Positions 1 to 11,985 of a stretch of 64,000 bases of DNA are shown one piece after another (position 1 is the stretch's first letter; each line of letters opens with the position of its first letter). The notes under the pieces are model-generated. The model was not told the DNA's origin, made no database searches, and worked only from the letters and a program-made list of their open reading frames with translations. Origin of the DNA: Mangifera indica (taxonomy: Eukaryota > Streptophyta > Magnoliopsida > Sapindales > Anacardiaceae); assembly GCF_011075055.1 (NCBI RefSeq), contig NC_058139.1, positions 16,017,584-16,081,583 of the forward strand, written 5' to 3'. The translations under genes were made by a program, and so were the position numbers.

Positions 1-161
1 TCGATGGATAATTTGAAGGTGATTCTCTATTTCTTCTTCTCCACTTCTTCAATTTGTCGTTGCTTCATAGTAAGCTCATGAGTGAGAAGTGAACCTAAAA
101 GTTCTTTAAAAGGTAAAGTCTTAACATCTTTTGCTTCTTCGATTGTCGTCACTTTGGGATC
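1..161 (-). pseudogene. copia gag fragment (UBN2 / Retrotran_gag_2 type)
   Basis: Read on the minus strand from 161, this encodes DPKVTTIEEAKDVKTLPFKE, then LLGSLLTHELTMKQRQIEE and a lysine-rich tail. That is the C-terminal part of the gag capsid-like domain common in plant copia elements, which normally binds element RNA in cytoplasmic particles. An in-frame TAG interrupts the KKK tail and the window edge cuts the rest. The codon before DPK is also TAG, after a pyrimidine-rich run, so 162/163 is either a broken Trp codon, a deletion junction, or a chance splice-acceptor look-alike. Family assignment is firm. It is not part of C1, which has its own gag at 3850-4545. Confidence 0.75.
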
Positions 162-590
162 CTAAAAAGAAAACCAACTTTGAGATATGAAAATGTAGTT
201 CACAAAACTTCATCATTTTAAATGAGTTAATAAACTTTGGTGAAAAAATTGGCTTAACCCAACAAGTTTTAAAAAACAACATTTTAACCCAAAATGTAAA
301 AGATATGAGACTAAATTTTCAAGTGAGCTATCACATGCAAATAAATATTCTAATCAAAATAAATGCTCCAAATTATAAATATATCTACCTAAACTTGAGT
401 TTTCCTTCAAATCTTCAAGAATTCTTCACTTGAGCCTTGTCTTCATTTCCATCTTAAAACTCCCTCAAATGCATCAGATGAATTATTGCAATCTAAACTC
501 ACACTCAAGTAAAATCATTAGTTAATATGTTTAGGGACATATTAGTTTGTTATCATCAAAATAAGAGCATAATGACTCTTTCAGTCAACA
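162..590. other. unassigned AT-rich stretch left of C1
   Basis: I see no coding potential and no match to the other repeats in this window. It lies upstream of the minus-strand gag fragment, so it may be more of that older element. It ends at 590 with AACA directly against the left inversion breakpoint of C1. Confidence 0.4.
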
Positions 591-1089
591 CATATGAATC
601 ATGTGCATCTGTATCAAATTCGACCATGTCATCTTAAGTCAAAGGATTATTTTGTAAACTAGAATAATCATACGATAAGTCATTGACTACAATTTAATGA
701 CCATATGACTTATCGTTATTGGTTATGTTTGAAAAATGTTTCTCAAACTATTAATCCATACTAATGCCTTAATGACATAATCGTCATGGTCACCTGCACT
801 AATATCATTAAATGATATTCAACAAAGGTATTTAGTATATCTACTATATGATATTATTTCCCAACTTATATCACGTCCGTAGGGAACAATTCGATGATTC
901 AATTTATACATCAAGCAAATTATTCGATCAATTCACATACGTACTTTATATTAATGCAAATAAAGGAAGTAATTTATGTATACGAACAAAAAAACTATTT
1001 CTTTTATTAATAAATTATTACAAATGTATATACATGATAAAATTACCTGAAATCGACAATACAAATGGTTCCTAGAGGATACACTAACA
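591..1089 (-). repeat. C1 3' LTR, proximal part only
   Basis: It matches 7611-8107 closely over its whole length, with a few scattered substitutions. On the minus strand it opens with TGTTAGTGTATCC just after a purine-rich tract (ACAAGTGGAAGC, within 1090-1105), which marks the start of a 3' LTR. Homology stops at 591, where the other copy continues for another kilobase (7610 down to 6559). Confidence 0.85.
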
Positions 1090-2460
1090 AAGCTTCCACT
1101 TGTATTAGAGTCATTAATTCTTGCATCGTATGCCCATCTTCTCAAGATCCAACTGCTTTAATGTTATTGTCTTAGTTAGTGGGTTAGGAACATTCTCTAT
1201 TGATGGTGTTTTTAGTGTTATTATTTCTCTAATTCCAATGAATTCTTTCAAAATATGATATTTTCATTAAATATTTTTAGACTTCTGGTGTGCCCTTTGT
1301 TGTTTTGCTTATGTAATAGCACTAGTATTGTCACAAAACATGGTTATTGAATAAGCCATGTTTAGAACCACACCAAGTTCATATGTGAACTTACATATCT
1401 TGAACTTACATATCCTTACAACCTATTTTGTTGCTTTTGAAGTAGTAGTATATTCAACCTTTATAATGGAGTCAACTATGGTTGATTGTTTGAAACTTTT
1501 CCAACTAATTGCACCTCTATTACATATGAAAATGGACCCTAATGTAGACTTTCTATCATCAATGTCCGATTGGAAACCTGAGTCTAAGTATCCCTAATAT
1601 TTAACTCTAAACATTCTTAACTCAAAATAAGATCTTTAGTTCTTTTTAAACATTTAAAGAATGATTTCACAGTTGGCAGTTGTTTTTCTTTTGGATTAGC
1701 TTAATATCTACTCATAATACTTATGACATATTCAATATTAGGTCGTGTACATAACATTATGTAGATGAGTCTGCCTACAATCGAAGTCCATATCATTAGA
1801 AAGATGAAGACCACGAGTAAAGGGCAAAAGTCATCTTTTTGAGTTTTCCATGTTGAACCTTTACAACATTTTTTTAATGTACAATTTATGGTATAATCCA
1901 ATTATCCTTTTCATTTTATCTTTATATATACGAATTCCAAGGACATATGTCCTATCTCCTAAGTCTTTCATTGATAAGGTATCAAATAACTAGATTTTAA
2001 CCTCATTTATCATGCCAATATCATTACCCATTAGGAGTATGTCATTTACATCAACATGAAAAATGTAATCACACTATTTTTAACCCATTTGTAGACATAA
2101 TCGTTTGAATTTTTTGAAAACAAATGATTTTATTATTTCATTAAATCAAATGTTCTAGCTTGTTAAAGCTTGCTTCAATCTATAAATGAATTAATGCAAC
2201 TTGCATATCTTATATCTTTCAACAACGAATACAAAACCTATGGGTTAATTCATATAGATATTTTCCTTAATAAATCCATTGAGGAATGATCTTTTGATAA
2301 CCATTTGCCAAATTTCATAATCATGGTATGCAACAATGACTAGTATTATTTGAATGGTCTCAATCATAGCCATAGGTGAAAAGGTTTCCTTATAATCTAG
2401 CCTTTGTCTGTTAGTATAACCTTTTGCTACTAAACGAGCTTTGTAGGTCTCCACCTATCT
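1090..2460 (-). pseudogene. C1 reverse transcriptase and RNase H (copia, RVT_2)
   Basis: The clearest part, minus strand 2454 to 2245, reads KARLVAKGYTNRQRLDYKET, then FSPMAMIETIQIILVIVAYH. This is the start of the copia reverse transcriptase. The catalytic YVDD box is at 2041-2052 but reads DVND: the first Asp of the DD pair has become Asn. Further on come a KDLG-type motif, then LIYIMLCTRPNIEY (about 1760-1800) and a damaged RNase H with KVEYTTTSKAT near 1430, where the first Glu of the usual TEAEY motif is Lys. Many stops make it non-functional. The order RT, RNase H, then 3' LTR is normal for copia. Confidence 0.85.
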
Positions 2461-3850
2461 ATCCTTGCCAATCTTTCTCTTGAAAACCCACTTACAACTT
2501 ATAAGAATAACACTTTTTTGGTGGATCAATAAACATCCATACTTGATTAGCTCACTTGGATTCTATTTCAAAATTCATAGCTTCTAGACATATACCTGAA
2601 TTAGTATCTAGTATAACTTTCTCATAACTTCTAGGAGTATCACTAAGATTTATTTCTCCTGCTAGGTAGGATTCCCTAGAAGATTTTTGTACTAGAACTG
2701 CAGTATCTGATACTGAGGTTCACTAAACAAATGGCCCAATCTCAACAATGTCAATTTGAAATGCTTTGGACACTTCCTCGAGCTCAATGTTTCTTGCTAT
2801 ACCACTTTCTTCCAAAAATTCTCTTTTGTGAAAGTGTGCATTCCTACTGACCATTATTCTTTGATCAGTCGAGAAGTAAAAGTAATATCTTAAACCGTCC
2901 TTAGGATATCCTATAAATTGACAAATCTTTGATTTGACATCTAACATATCTATTTTAATTATTTTAACATAAGTTGGATATTCCCAAATTTTTATATAAT
3001 TAAGATTTGGCCATTTCGAATACCATAACTCATATGGTGTTTTTTGGACAAATTTTGACAATACATGATTTAGGATGTGTATAGTGGTTTAGAAGGTGTA
3101 TCCCTATAATAACATCAACCAGTCTGTAAACTTTACCATTGACCATACTATATCAAATACAACATAATTCCTTTTTTCATATACATAATTATACTAAGGT
3201 GTATATGGAATTCTTTAGCATGTTTTCCTTTATTCTTAAAGAAAGATTTGGTTATCTTACCTTAGAGATATGATTCACATGTCAGATATGGTTTTAAATC
3301 TAATAAACTTAGAAGTCCATTTTCTCCAAGTTGAATAAATTTTCTTTCTCCTATGTATCATAATCTATGATGACATAGAATTTTATTGATTGTTTCACTT
3401 CAAATTCTTTTATTAGAAACATAATTTATTATGTGATAATCATTTAGTTCCAATACATACAAACCATATGCATTTACAGCTTTGCCGACTAAAACAATTT
3501 CAAAAAATATTAAAAATTCATTTCCATTAAACTAAATATTGTAACCAACTATACATAATATAGAAAAAAAAATGATATTTCTTGTGGCCTTTCCAAAATA
3601 CAAAAATTTACATAATCTCAAAACATTTTCCGATGGTAGTTGTATATGGTAAGTCCCTTGGCCTCGACTATAACTTTTGCTCTATTTGCCATCTTCAAAA
3701 TGATCTCACCCTTTGACAAAATAGAACTATTCTAAAGTGCTTGCATAAAAACACATACATGAGATGTGGCTACAAAATCTAAAATCCAGAAATGATTATT
3801 TGAATCCAAACTTTATTCGAATTTAATAACTTGACAATGGATTATACTTG
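2461..3850 (-). pseudogene. C1 protease-integrase remnant (copia)
   Basis: Minus strand 3061-2723 carries the integrase C-terminal region: KTPYELWYSKWPNLNYIKIW, QFIGYPKDGLRYYFYF and HKREFLEESG. The zinc-binding CESYL..GKITK stretch is near 3250-3290. Only about 60 codons separate it from the LNHVLSKFVQKTPYE region, so most of the D,D-35-E core is missing. The protease active site near 3770-3800 reads WILDFVATSH instead of the family's WILDSG, so the catalytic D-S/T-G triad is gone. Integrase normally joins element cDNA to chromosomes in the nucleus; this copy could not. Confidence 0.75.
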
Positions 3851-4545
3851 CTTTGTTCTTCCTAAGATTCTCTAAGTATTGAGGATAGTTCCTCTTCTAA
3901 TGTCTATCTTATTGACAATGATTGGACCCTTTTTTGTTGCTTCTTGGCCCTTTTATTTGCCTTGCTGGTAAAAGCCATGTAGACATCTGCATGTCTTGAA
4001 TCTTTCTTCCCTTGCTTGTAAAATTCTTGGAGCTCATTAAGCAAGAATTTGCTCCTGTTGGTTCAAATTATAATTAGTTATAAACGGTTTATTACTTGGT
4101 AAGAGGGATTGTAGATTTGAATTCACACAAATGTGGCTTGGTAAGACCACGCCCTATATATCCAATTGCCTAATTCCATTGATAATTTTTATAACATGAT
4201 CATCTAGGGACAATCCTTTGCTAAGCCTTATGTAGCCTCTTAAGAGTGATAAAGATATTATATACTTTTGAAATATTTTCATGTTCAGTCTGGAGCTTTT
4301 TATTCAGTTAGGCCAAGATGTAGCCTCGAGTTCTTCTATTATCCTCAACCCATGCCTGAAACATTTTTCGTTCCTCGTCAAAGGAATCTAAAGTTATATT
4401 AATAGGAAGCGGTGCTTTCAAGATGTAGGCAATTTTTTCAAAATCTAGAACTATTCAAAGATTTCTTAGCCAATTCTTGAAATTCGTCTAGTCAAAATGT
4501 TGTTGTTCATAATTCTTAGTAGTATGTTATTGGCCATTTTCGTTT
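3851..4545 (-). pseudogene. C1 gag with degenerate zinc knuckle
   Basis: The minus strand begins near 4545 with MANNILLR, typical of copia gag. It continues with fragments such as ASTSWPN-like and DDHVIKIINGIR in different frames, so several frameshifts are present. A nucleocapsid knuckle lies near 3885-3945; its H is retained and its last Cys position is Tyr (RNYPQYLENLRK). Gag would assemble the particle and bind the RNA genome. It is broken by many stops. Confidence 0.65.
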
Positions 4546-6544
4546 TATCACAAATGATTTAGAAAATACTATAAAGAAGAATTAGTTTTATTATTATCTC
4601 ATATATATGAATTTAAACTTTCTATTGCATAATCTCATTAGCTCCCACTATTTTGTTTGAATCCTATACTCCTTTAGACAGGATCCTGAAATTTCATTTG
4701 ATTAAATTTCTAGTGGAGAATCGAATATTTATTAAACCTAATTAACCTCACATAATAGAAATCTTGGTTAATTAAATTTAATAAGTAGGAAATCCTTTCT
4801 ATTTATATCCTTATATAAGATTTAATTTATTTTCCATGTCTTTTTCTCCAAATTACTTCACATAATATAAATTTTAGTTATGATAAAAATAACCATCTAA
4901 GAACAAGATAAATTTATTTTCATGACATAAATTTTATCTCCCTCACATAATACAAATCTTGAGATATTAAAATTTATGTTATAGAATTTAGTTATCCTAT
5001 AACGGGAGATATTGATTTAAAAATTTTAATTAGAGAGATTTAGGTTTAATTAAGAGTTAATTAAAGTCATTTTAACGTGTCATATATACATCTCATATAT
5101 GCATAATATAAAACATGGTGGAATGATCATAGGGTTTTCAAAAATACATCATTGTGGCAAACAATTTGCCTAAGTTTATATCTTCATTCGGATCACTATT
5201 TGGATAACTTTTAAGTCCTTGTCCAACTGCTCCAATTACATCTAAAGCTTAGGCACACAGACCGATGAAATAAAAATAAATAAATGGTGAGGGGTTATTT
5301 AATACAAACCCTTTAATTAAAAAAATACTACAATCCAATTATTTAAACTTTGGTAAATGATAAATTACACCTATGATCTTTCCTAAATCATCCATCCAAC
5401 TTTTAAATTAACATGTAATATAAATTATGAACTCATTCATAACCAATTAAACATTAATCTACCAAATATGATCTAATCAAGTATAAATTAACATCATGCA
5501 TTGTTGCATGGACAAATGGCATAATGCATATGTGATTTTTATTATATAAGGATACATGTAACATTTCACATGCTTCCACATACATAACATAAATATATTC
5601 AATTTCATGTCAACATTTGATCACATCTAACACTCAATTACATTAAATGCAAGTTGACATATATTCAAAATTTACCATTTAATCAAATAAAACTACATTA
5701 TGCATTAAACATTTATGACACATATACATACCATACCATTCAATATGTCATGCAAATTTCTTTTTCCCATGCATCATGATTTTAACTTATATGGAATTAC
5801 ATTAATCTCATACAACAAAATCTTGACCCAAAAGGCTTTAATCACAATTAAAACTATCATTTAGCATGATTAAATTAAAGTTTGAAAATCCAGAATTTTT
5901 ATATGAACAGTTCAATATATATATGCATATACATTAACACATCACAATATATTAATGTTTTCTATGCATATACCATACATGCATACCTCTAATTCATGTA
6001 TTCCATGTACAATACACAAAATAACATCAAATCAATTACAATGTATATTAAATATACGTCATGGCGGAGACATGCATCATCAATCCTCAAGATTCAAACT
6101 TTAATTTTAAGCCAAAATCACTTGGCATACCATACGTACGGGCCCCTAATTCATGTATTTCATGTACTATATATAACATTAATACAAAAATAGAATGTAT
6201 ATCAAAATATGTATCATTGTCATGACATGCATCCATGTTCCATGACTCAAAAATCCATTCCATAGGACAAAAAACACATACATGTTTAAATCAAGCACAT
6301 TTACATGCATCCCATGAATATTTCATCATGCACATGTCCTAAATCACATGTTCTTCATCTCAAAATCATTAGAACATGGAAAAGAAATAAAAACCCAGCT
6401 GAGAGGTATGATAGGAAAATATGCTTAAAAAGGTTGATTTTATGGCAAATCCACAATATGTATGCACACATATGATATGCATAAATACCCTTATGCATAA
6501 AAATCATATTTGGCTTCAAAATCAACATGCAAGGAGCCATTTTA
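4546..6544 (-). other. C1 long untranslated leader
   Basis: About 2 kb of very AT-rich DNA between the primer-binding site and gag. I see no coding signal. It is full of short CATATATACAT-like runs. The copia elements C2, C4 and C7 also have leaders of 1.5-1.9 kb, but of different sequence. Confidence 0.6.
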
Positions 6545-6556
6545 GCTCTAATACCA
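6545..6556 (-). other. C1 primer-binding site
   Basis: The minus strand reads TGGTATTAGAGC, one mismatch from the usual initiator tRNA-Met complement TGGTATCAGAGC. It lies 2 bp from the end of the 5' LTR, where minus-strand cDNA synthesis would be primed. Confidence 0.8.
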
Positions 6557-6558
6557 TT

Positions 6559-8107
6559 TGAAGGAGACAGTGAAAAAGAATGACACAAAAATGAATATGC
6601 ATGTACAAAAGAACAAGAATCAAGACATGAAAAGAAGCATATATTAGAAGGTTGGAAGATTACCTACTCCTTTATTTTTAATCTTGATTTAAGATGATGG
6701 ATATAGGCTTCCACATGCAAGACCTCCAAAGACGTCCACCACCAAACTAGAAGGGATGCTTGGTCAAAAGCCTTTAGTAAGAGAGGAGAAGACTTCGTTT
6801 TGTTTAGTTAGAGAGTAATTTTTGCTCAAAATGAATTAGTTGTCTTAAAATGTACTAATAACCCATTTTTATAATAATGGCTAATAAGAAATTTTGAAAT
6901 TCACAATTTAAAGTATGACAAAACTAGTATATCAATCATGTACTTTAACCACCCCTAATTTTATCTCACTAACATCTTAACTTTTAAAATGTTATTTTTG
7001 CATCCATCTAACATTTTATATGATCTTTATTATTTTTTGGAAGGCTCTAGCCAGACTTGGATAATTAATCCTTATTCTCAAAGCTTGGTTTATTGGTGTG
7101 ACCCTTTAGGTTCACCATGGCATAATCATCAGTTTCCTTTTAAACGATTCGAAAGTGCATCCGAAAGCTCAACGATTATGGTAAACATCTAGCAATATGT
7201 CATAGTCCCTAAACCACAATGATGAAATGCTCTATTAAACCTAATATCTCCAATCATATGTTTTGTCTAGGTAATATCCTTTCATTGTCTAATCCTAATA
7301 GATTTTGGGCTCATAGATCGTCAAAGCCCTAAATTCGACTTTGTACGAATCGTTGATTGATATATTTGAATTATGTCATCACGAACATTCCTCATATGAT
7401 TTACATTATACTCTAGCTTAAGATTTCAGTTTTCAATATTTATTGACATTCATTTCAAAACATAGATTTGTGTCAAATCAACAGATATCCAAAACCTAAT
7501 ATTTTTCAAGTTAAAGAATCTCATCTTTATCATCATTCGTTTTTGCATACAAATAACACATGACCAAGTGGCTTCTCATACAAAATATGGTTAGCCTCAT
7601 AGTTATAAACCATATGAATCATGAATATTCGTATCAAATCTAACTATGATGTCTCAAGTTAAAGGATTACTGTACACTAGTACAATTATAGGATAAGTCA
7701 TTTGACTACGATTTAATGACTATATGACTTATCGTTATTGGTTACCTTTAAAAAACGGTTCTCTAACTGTTAATCCATATAATACCCTAATGACATGATC
7801 GTCATCATCACTTGCACTAATATCATTTATGATATTTAATGAAGGCATTCAATATGTCTACTATGTGATATTATTACCTAACTTATATCACATTTGTAGG
7901 AAATAATTCAATAATTCAATTTATACATCAAGTGAATTATTTGGACAGTTTACATACATACTTTTTATTAATGCAAAATAAAAGAAATAGTTTATGTATA
8001 TGAACAAAAAAATTATTTCTTTTATTAATAAATTATTACCAATGTATATACAAAATAAAACGCCCTAAAACTGACAACACGAATGGTTTCTAGGGCATAC
8101 ACTAACA
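6559..8107 (-). repeat. C1 5' LTR, full length
   Basis: On the minus strand it begins TGTTAGTGTATGCCC at 8107 and ends CTCCTTCA at 6559, a TG...CA repeat of about 1.55 kb. The first 497 bp match 591-1089. The rest matches 24195-24963 in the same orientation and 8108-8850 in the opposite orientation. An open frame of 67 codons at 6989-7192 lies wholly within it and is not a gene. Confidence 0.85.
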
Positions 8108-8850
8108 GTTTGTATACCAAGATGAATGATGGTCAAGATGAGATCTATTGTCTTGGAAATATTGGATTTAGGATATTCGTGATTTAACCCTGTTTTGAGT
8201 TTCTAAATGAATATCGATAAATACTGAAAATCAAAATCTCTAGCCTTAGAATAATATAAATCACATGAAGGGTGTTCGTGATGACATGCTCTGAATATAT
8301 TGATTAACGATTCATAAAGAATCAAAATTACTGTTTTGACAACCACGAGCCTGAAATTGATTAGGATTGGAAAACAGAAAGATCTTACCTTTGCAGAACG
8401 TATGATTGTGAAATTAGGTTTGACAAAGTGTTTCTTTATCATGGTTTAAGGGCTATGATACATTGCTAAATGTTTAGTATAGTCATTAAATTTTTGGATG
8501 CATTTTTTAATCATTCAAAAAGGGGCTCATAGTTACACCACAATGAACCTAAAGGGTCACACCAATAATCCAGACATTTTAAAGAGTGAGGATTAATTAT
8601 CTTAGGCTGGCTAACACCTTCCAAAGGGTAATAAAGTAAAATCATATAAATTGTTATATAGGTGCAAAAGTAACATTTTAAGAGTTAAGATGTTAGTGAG
8701 ATAGAATGAGGTGGCTAAAGTATATGCTTGATATACATGCATGATCATAGTTTAAATTAAGAATTTACAAGGACTAAATAACAAATACATATTTGTTAAT
8801 TAACAAACACACATATAAATAAGCCATTAGTTCACTTTCAAGTGAATAAG
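8108..8850 (+). repeat. displaced distal half of the C1 3' LTR
   Basis: This matches the distal part of the C1 LTR (7610 down to about 6860) in plus orientation, with small indels and one deletion of about 60 bp near its start. The first bases continue exactly where the truncated LTR copy stops at 591. Homology fades near 8850, before the LTR end, where copia C2 sequence begins. Confidence 0.75.
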
Positions 8851-8953
8851 TTCATTTGGCATTTGTAATTGTAATTTTAGATTAATTTTTAATAAATGAT
8901 TTATTATTATTCAATTCATATGTATGTCATTTATATGATCAGATGAATAATAA
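8851..8953 (+). repeat. partial extra copy of the C2 LTR start
   Basis: About 100 bp, from GGCATTTGTAATTG to GAATAATA, repeats the region that follows in the LTR proper (about 8985-9095), but lacks the first 30 bp of the LTR. It looks like a local tandem duplication with a deletion, or the remnant of an earlier insertion. It hides the true left border of C2, for which I could not find a TSD. Confidence 0.6.
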
Positions 8954-10412
8954 TGTTAGAGTAGATGTCATAAAGTCAATTGCATTCGATATTTGTAATT
9001 ATAATTTTATATTAATTATTAATAAAAGAAATGGATTTATTATTATTCTATTCATATGTATATTAGTTATATGATTGCATGAATAATATGTTCTTAGAAT
9101 GGTATAATTGTGACGAGGGGACCAAATGATTGATAATGAAAACCCTATGCACACATTAAGTGGCTATCCTAGAAATGTCTATAATTCTGACATTACTATA
9201 ACCAAGGGCACCAGTAATGATGATAGAATTATTATAGTGTAAAGAAACTCCAAAGAAATGTGGTGGCAGGTCTCAGGTGTCAAAGTTGTTTTTCAAAAGC
9301 ATAGTGCAAAACATAAGTGCAAGTTGTAAATGTGTTCACTAGACTGAACTAACCAAAGGATATCCATATGGATGATTGCTCTAGCCTCTGTGGAATAAAT
9401 TCTTTAAATAGCATAGGTGCATGTGATCATTTGACTTGAGGTCACTAGACTGTCTTGTGCAAGAATTAATATAGTTTGTTGTTATCCAACCTAAGGTAAC
9501 CATAAAGGTAATCATTAGCCATATCATAAGATACATAGAAGATATAGTTGATCAATAAAGGATTCGTCACTCCCGAGCACGGGAAAAGATATCTCACATA
9601 AGAATACTAAAAAAAATCCATTACCACTTGAATATATGGCAATAATAGGATTAAGTCTTAGCCTGATCTATGTTGGTTATTGATGTGTATCAGTTTATAC
9701 TAAAGAGCCATTGAGATAGACACATTTCTATGTCTCAATCTTAAGAGATATTAGTTAAAGAAATGATTGAGTTGTATATAACTATAATGTTGTAAAGGCT
9801 TAAGAGATGTTTGTTGATACTCTATTAATTGGGTGGCCACGATACCTTGCTAATGGCCAATCTTATTTTATGTTTAGATTTAGGCACTATTGTCTCAATG
9901 GAAAGCTTATGGGTCACACACATATAATAGTTGATTTGAACTTAGAATTGAGGATTATTTGATGACAATCCTAATGTTTGGGGATGAGGGTGAGATTATG
10001 AATGGACTAAGCTTGTCCAACATGATAAAAAAGCCCATTTTAACCTTTCTTGACCATGTATGGTCATGCATGGTCTTTGTTGGTCATGTGTAATTGCAAG
10101 GATTGGAATAGCCATTCCATGTTAAGGATCTAATTGTTGCAAATGTCCAAGCACTATATAAGGATGCATTTCACATAAAAAATATATGTGCTTTTATTGT
10201 ACTTAAACCCTAGTTGTCCTTTTTCCTTTTACATAGACATTCAATTAAAGAGCCTTAGTAGCCTTTATGATTGAAAAAACTATAAGAGTTTGTGCATGTT
10301 CATGAAATATATGTGCAAAACATGTATCCTAGCCTAGGTTTTTAAGATTGTATGATTTTTAAAGTTTTAATTCCATTGTGTTGTCAGTTACCAGTGCCTT
10401 TAAAACCCAACA
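8954..10412 (+). repeat. C2 5' LTR
   Basis: Starts TGTTAGAG and ends CCAACA, followed by a degenerate primer site. It matches the two halves of the 3' LTR (14529-15215 and 22869-23753) throughout. About 1.46 kb. Near 10045-10095 it carries several copies of a GACCATG / CATGGTC motif that could form small hairpins. Confidence 0.9.
10155..10163 (+). promoter_or_regulatory. putative TATA box in the C2 5' LTR
   Basis: TATATAAGG about 250 bp before the LTR end. The same motif is kept in the 3' LTR at 23365-23373, and TATATAAAAC occurs at the matching place in C4 (26247-26254). This placement fits the U3/R border. The call rests on motif and position only. Confidence 0.55.
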
Positions 10413-11985
10413 ATGATGTTAAAGCCACCGTTTGACATATTTTTCATGAAAAATATACCTGTAATTTGTTTTGTTTAATTGTATATGTTGATTGTGTGTA
10501 TTTGACTTAATCAAAACCTGTTCAAAATTGTAATGACTTTTTGTAGTCGTGTTATTGCACGATTGTTGCATTTCACATACAACATAAATTGTGTTAATAA
10601 TATTGAGTTTTGGTTTTCTAGGTTTTGCTTGTTTTTATTGAATTATAGGTTTATTCAATTTGGTTGATTGTCATTAATTTCATATTGTTGCATGATTTGA
10701 GGCTGGTTGTTATGTGAATATGGTTTTATATGTCATATTACATTACCCTGATACTATGGTTTGCTAAAATTTGGGGATTTTTCATGAATTGTCTCACGAT
10801 AACTCAACAAAAAAACACCAGGAAAACTCATCATATGATCGTGCATGGGTAACATCCAGTATGGATGCTTGTTAGAACATGCGGCATCTTCCTCTGACAT
10901 AATGAAAATTTCATTAAAGAGCCAACTGGACACTTCTTGTACTAAAAGTACTCTATATAAAATCCAATAAAGCGTAGGAGACACCAAACCAGTCCACAAG
11001 TCATGCAAGCTTATAGAATTTTGGTGAATTTCAAAAGCATGGCTTGCAAGTACCAACATACTTTACTGAGGCTGAAAAAATTTACAGTTTTTGATTAACT
11101 GAGATTGAATCACAATTTTCTTAGTCTTTGGGGTTGAATTACAATTGTGTAAAATTTAAAGACAAAAATGTAATTTAACACTTGGTAAATAATAATTAAA
11201 ATTTTTAATTTTTAATTTGGATTGTATATGTATGGATATATGTATGCATGGTGCTTAGTACACAACCAATGAGCTTATGTGTTTATGTATTTATTTTTTT
11301 GGGGTTGTAATTTTATTAAATAGAACTTCTGTCGTGCCTTCACTTTATTCTTCTTTTAGACTTGATTTAAATTTTGTTTCATTGAAAGTTGTAATTAGGA
11401 ACAAAGTCATGTAAATATCAAAGATTGAAGATGAAAGACTAGCACAAAAACCCAAAGATGAAGGCTGACCTAGGTTGACCAACCAAAACCCATTAGCTCA
11501 AGGGGCTTGACATTAGTTATAGCTGTGTACTAAAAAACTTGTTTTACGTTGTAGAATATATGTGTAGGTTTTATTTTTGCAAATCTCACCTAACATGTAG
11601 ATTAAAAATTGATGAGACTGTTTAATTAAAACTCTCAATATCAAATATTAAGTTTAAGATTAAATTGGTGTCTTCTAATATGATGTCGTAATTAAGTGTT
11701 TGTTCGTTGAAATCTTGTTTGCCAAAGGGAAAGATACACTCTTACCAAGTAGAAAATTAGGAGTTGATTATATTGGGTCTAACTTAACTAATGTATTTTA
11801 CTTGTTTGCTAAAGTGAACGTAGAGTATATTAGAGGCATGAGTAGGGAATGCATTTGTCGGTGCAAAGAGATATGTAGTATCCACCTTACTGATACTGAG
11901 AATCACATTTGATACTGCATGATTTGTTGGGGTAATACCTAGCTTAAGATAATGGGCTTTGGTGATTAAAACTCTTTATAAAAAG
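10413..11985 (+). other. C2 leader, with a primer site decayed beyond easy recognition
   Basis: The first bases after the LTR, ATGATGTTAAAGCCACC, hold the place of the tRNA-Met site but have lost most matches. The start (to about 10740) and end (about 11090-11985) of this leader match the leaders of C4 and C7. The middle (about 10740-11090) matches neither. An antisense frame of 101 codons (10754-11059) and a plus-strand frame of 70 codons (11700-11912) resemble no family I know and are probably chance. Confidence 0.6.

Larger units (their letters stand above)
591..8107 (-). mobile_element. C1: copia LTR retrotransposon, inverted relative to part of its own LTR
   Basis: In minus-strand order: 5' LTR (8107 to 6559), a primer-binding site complementary to initiator tRNA-Met, a leader of about 2 kb, gag, protease, integrase, reverse transcriptase, RNase H, a purine-rich tract and a 3' LTR starting at 1089. 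The 3' LTR stops after about 495 bp, at 591. The remaining half of an LTR of the same family begins at 8108 in the opposite orientation. Reversing 591-8107 restores a complete plus-strand element. All genes carry stops, and the integrase core is deleted. Confidence 0.85.

Noticed and set aside
10754..11059. 101-codon minus-strand open frame in the C2 leader
   Set aside because: No recognisable domain, not shared with related leaders, and a length expected by chance.
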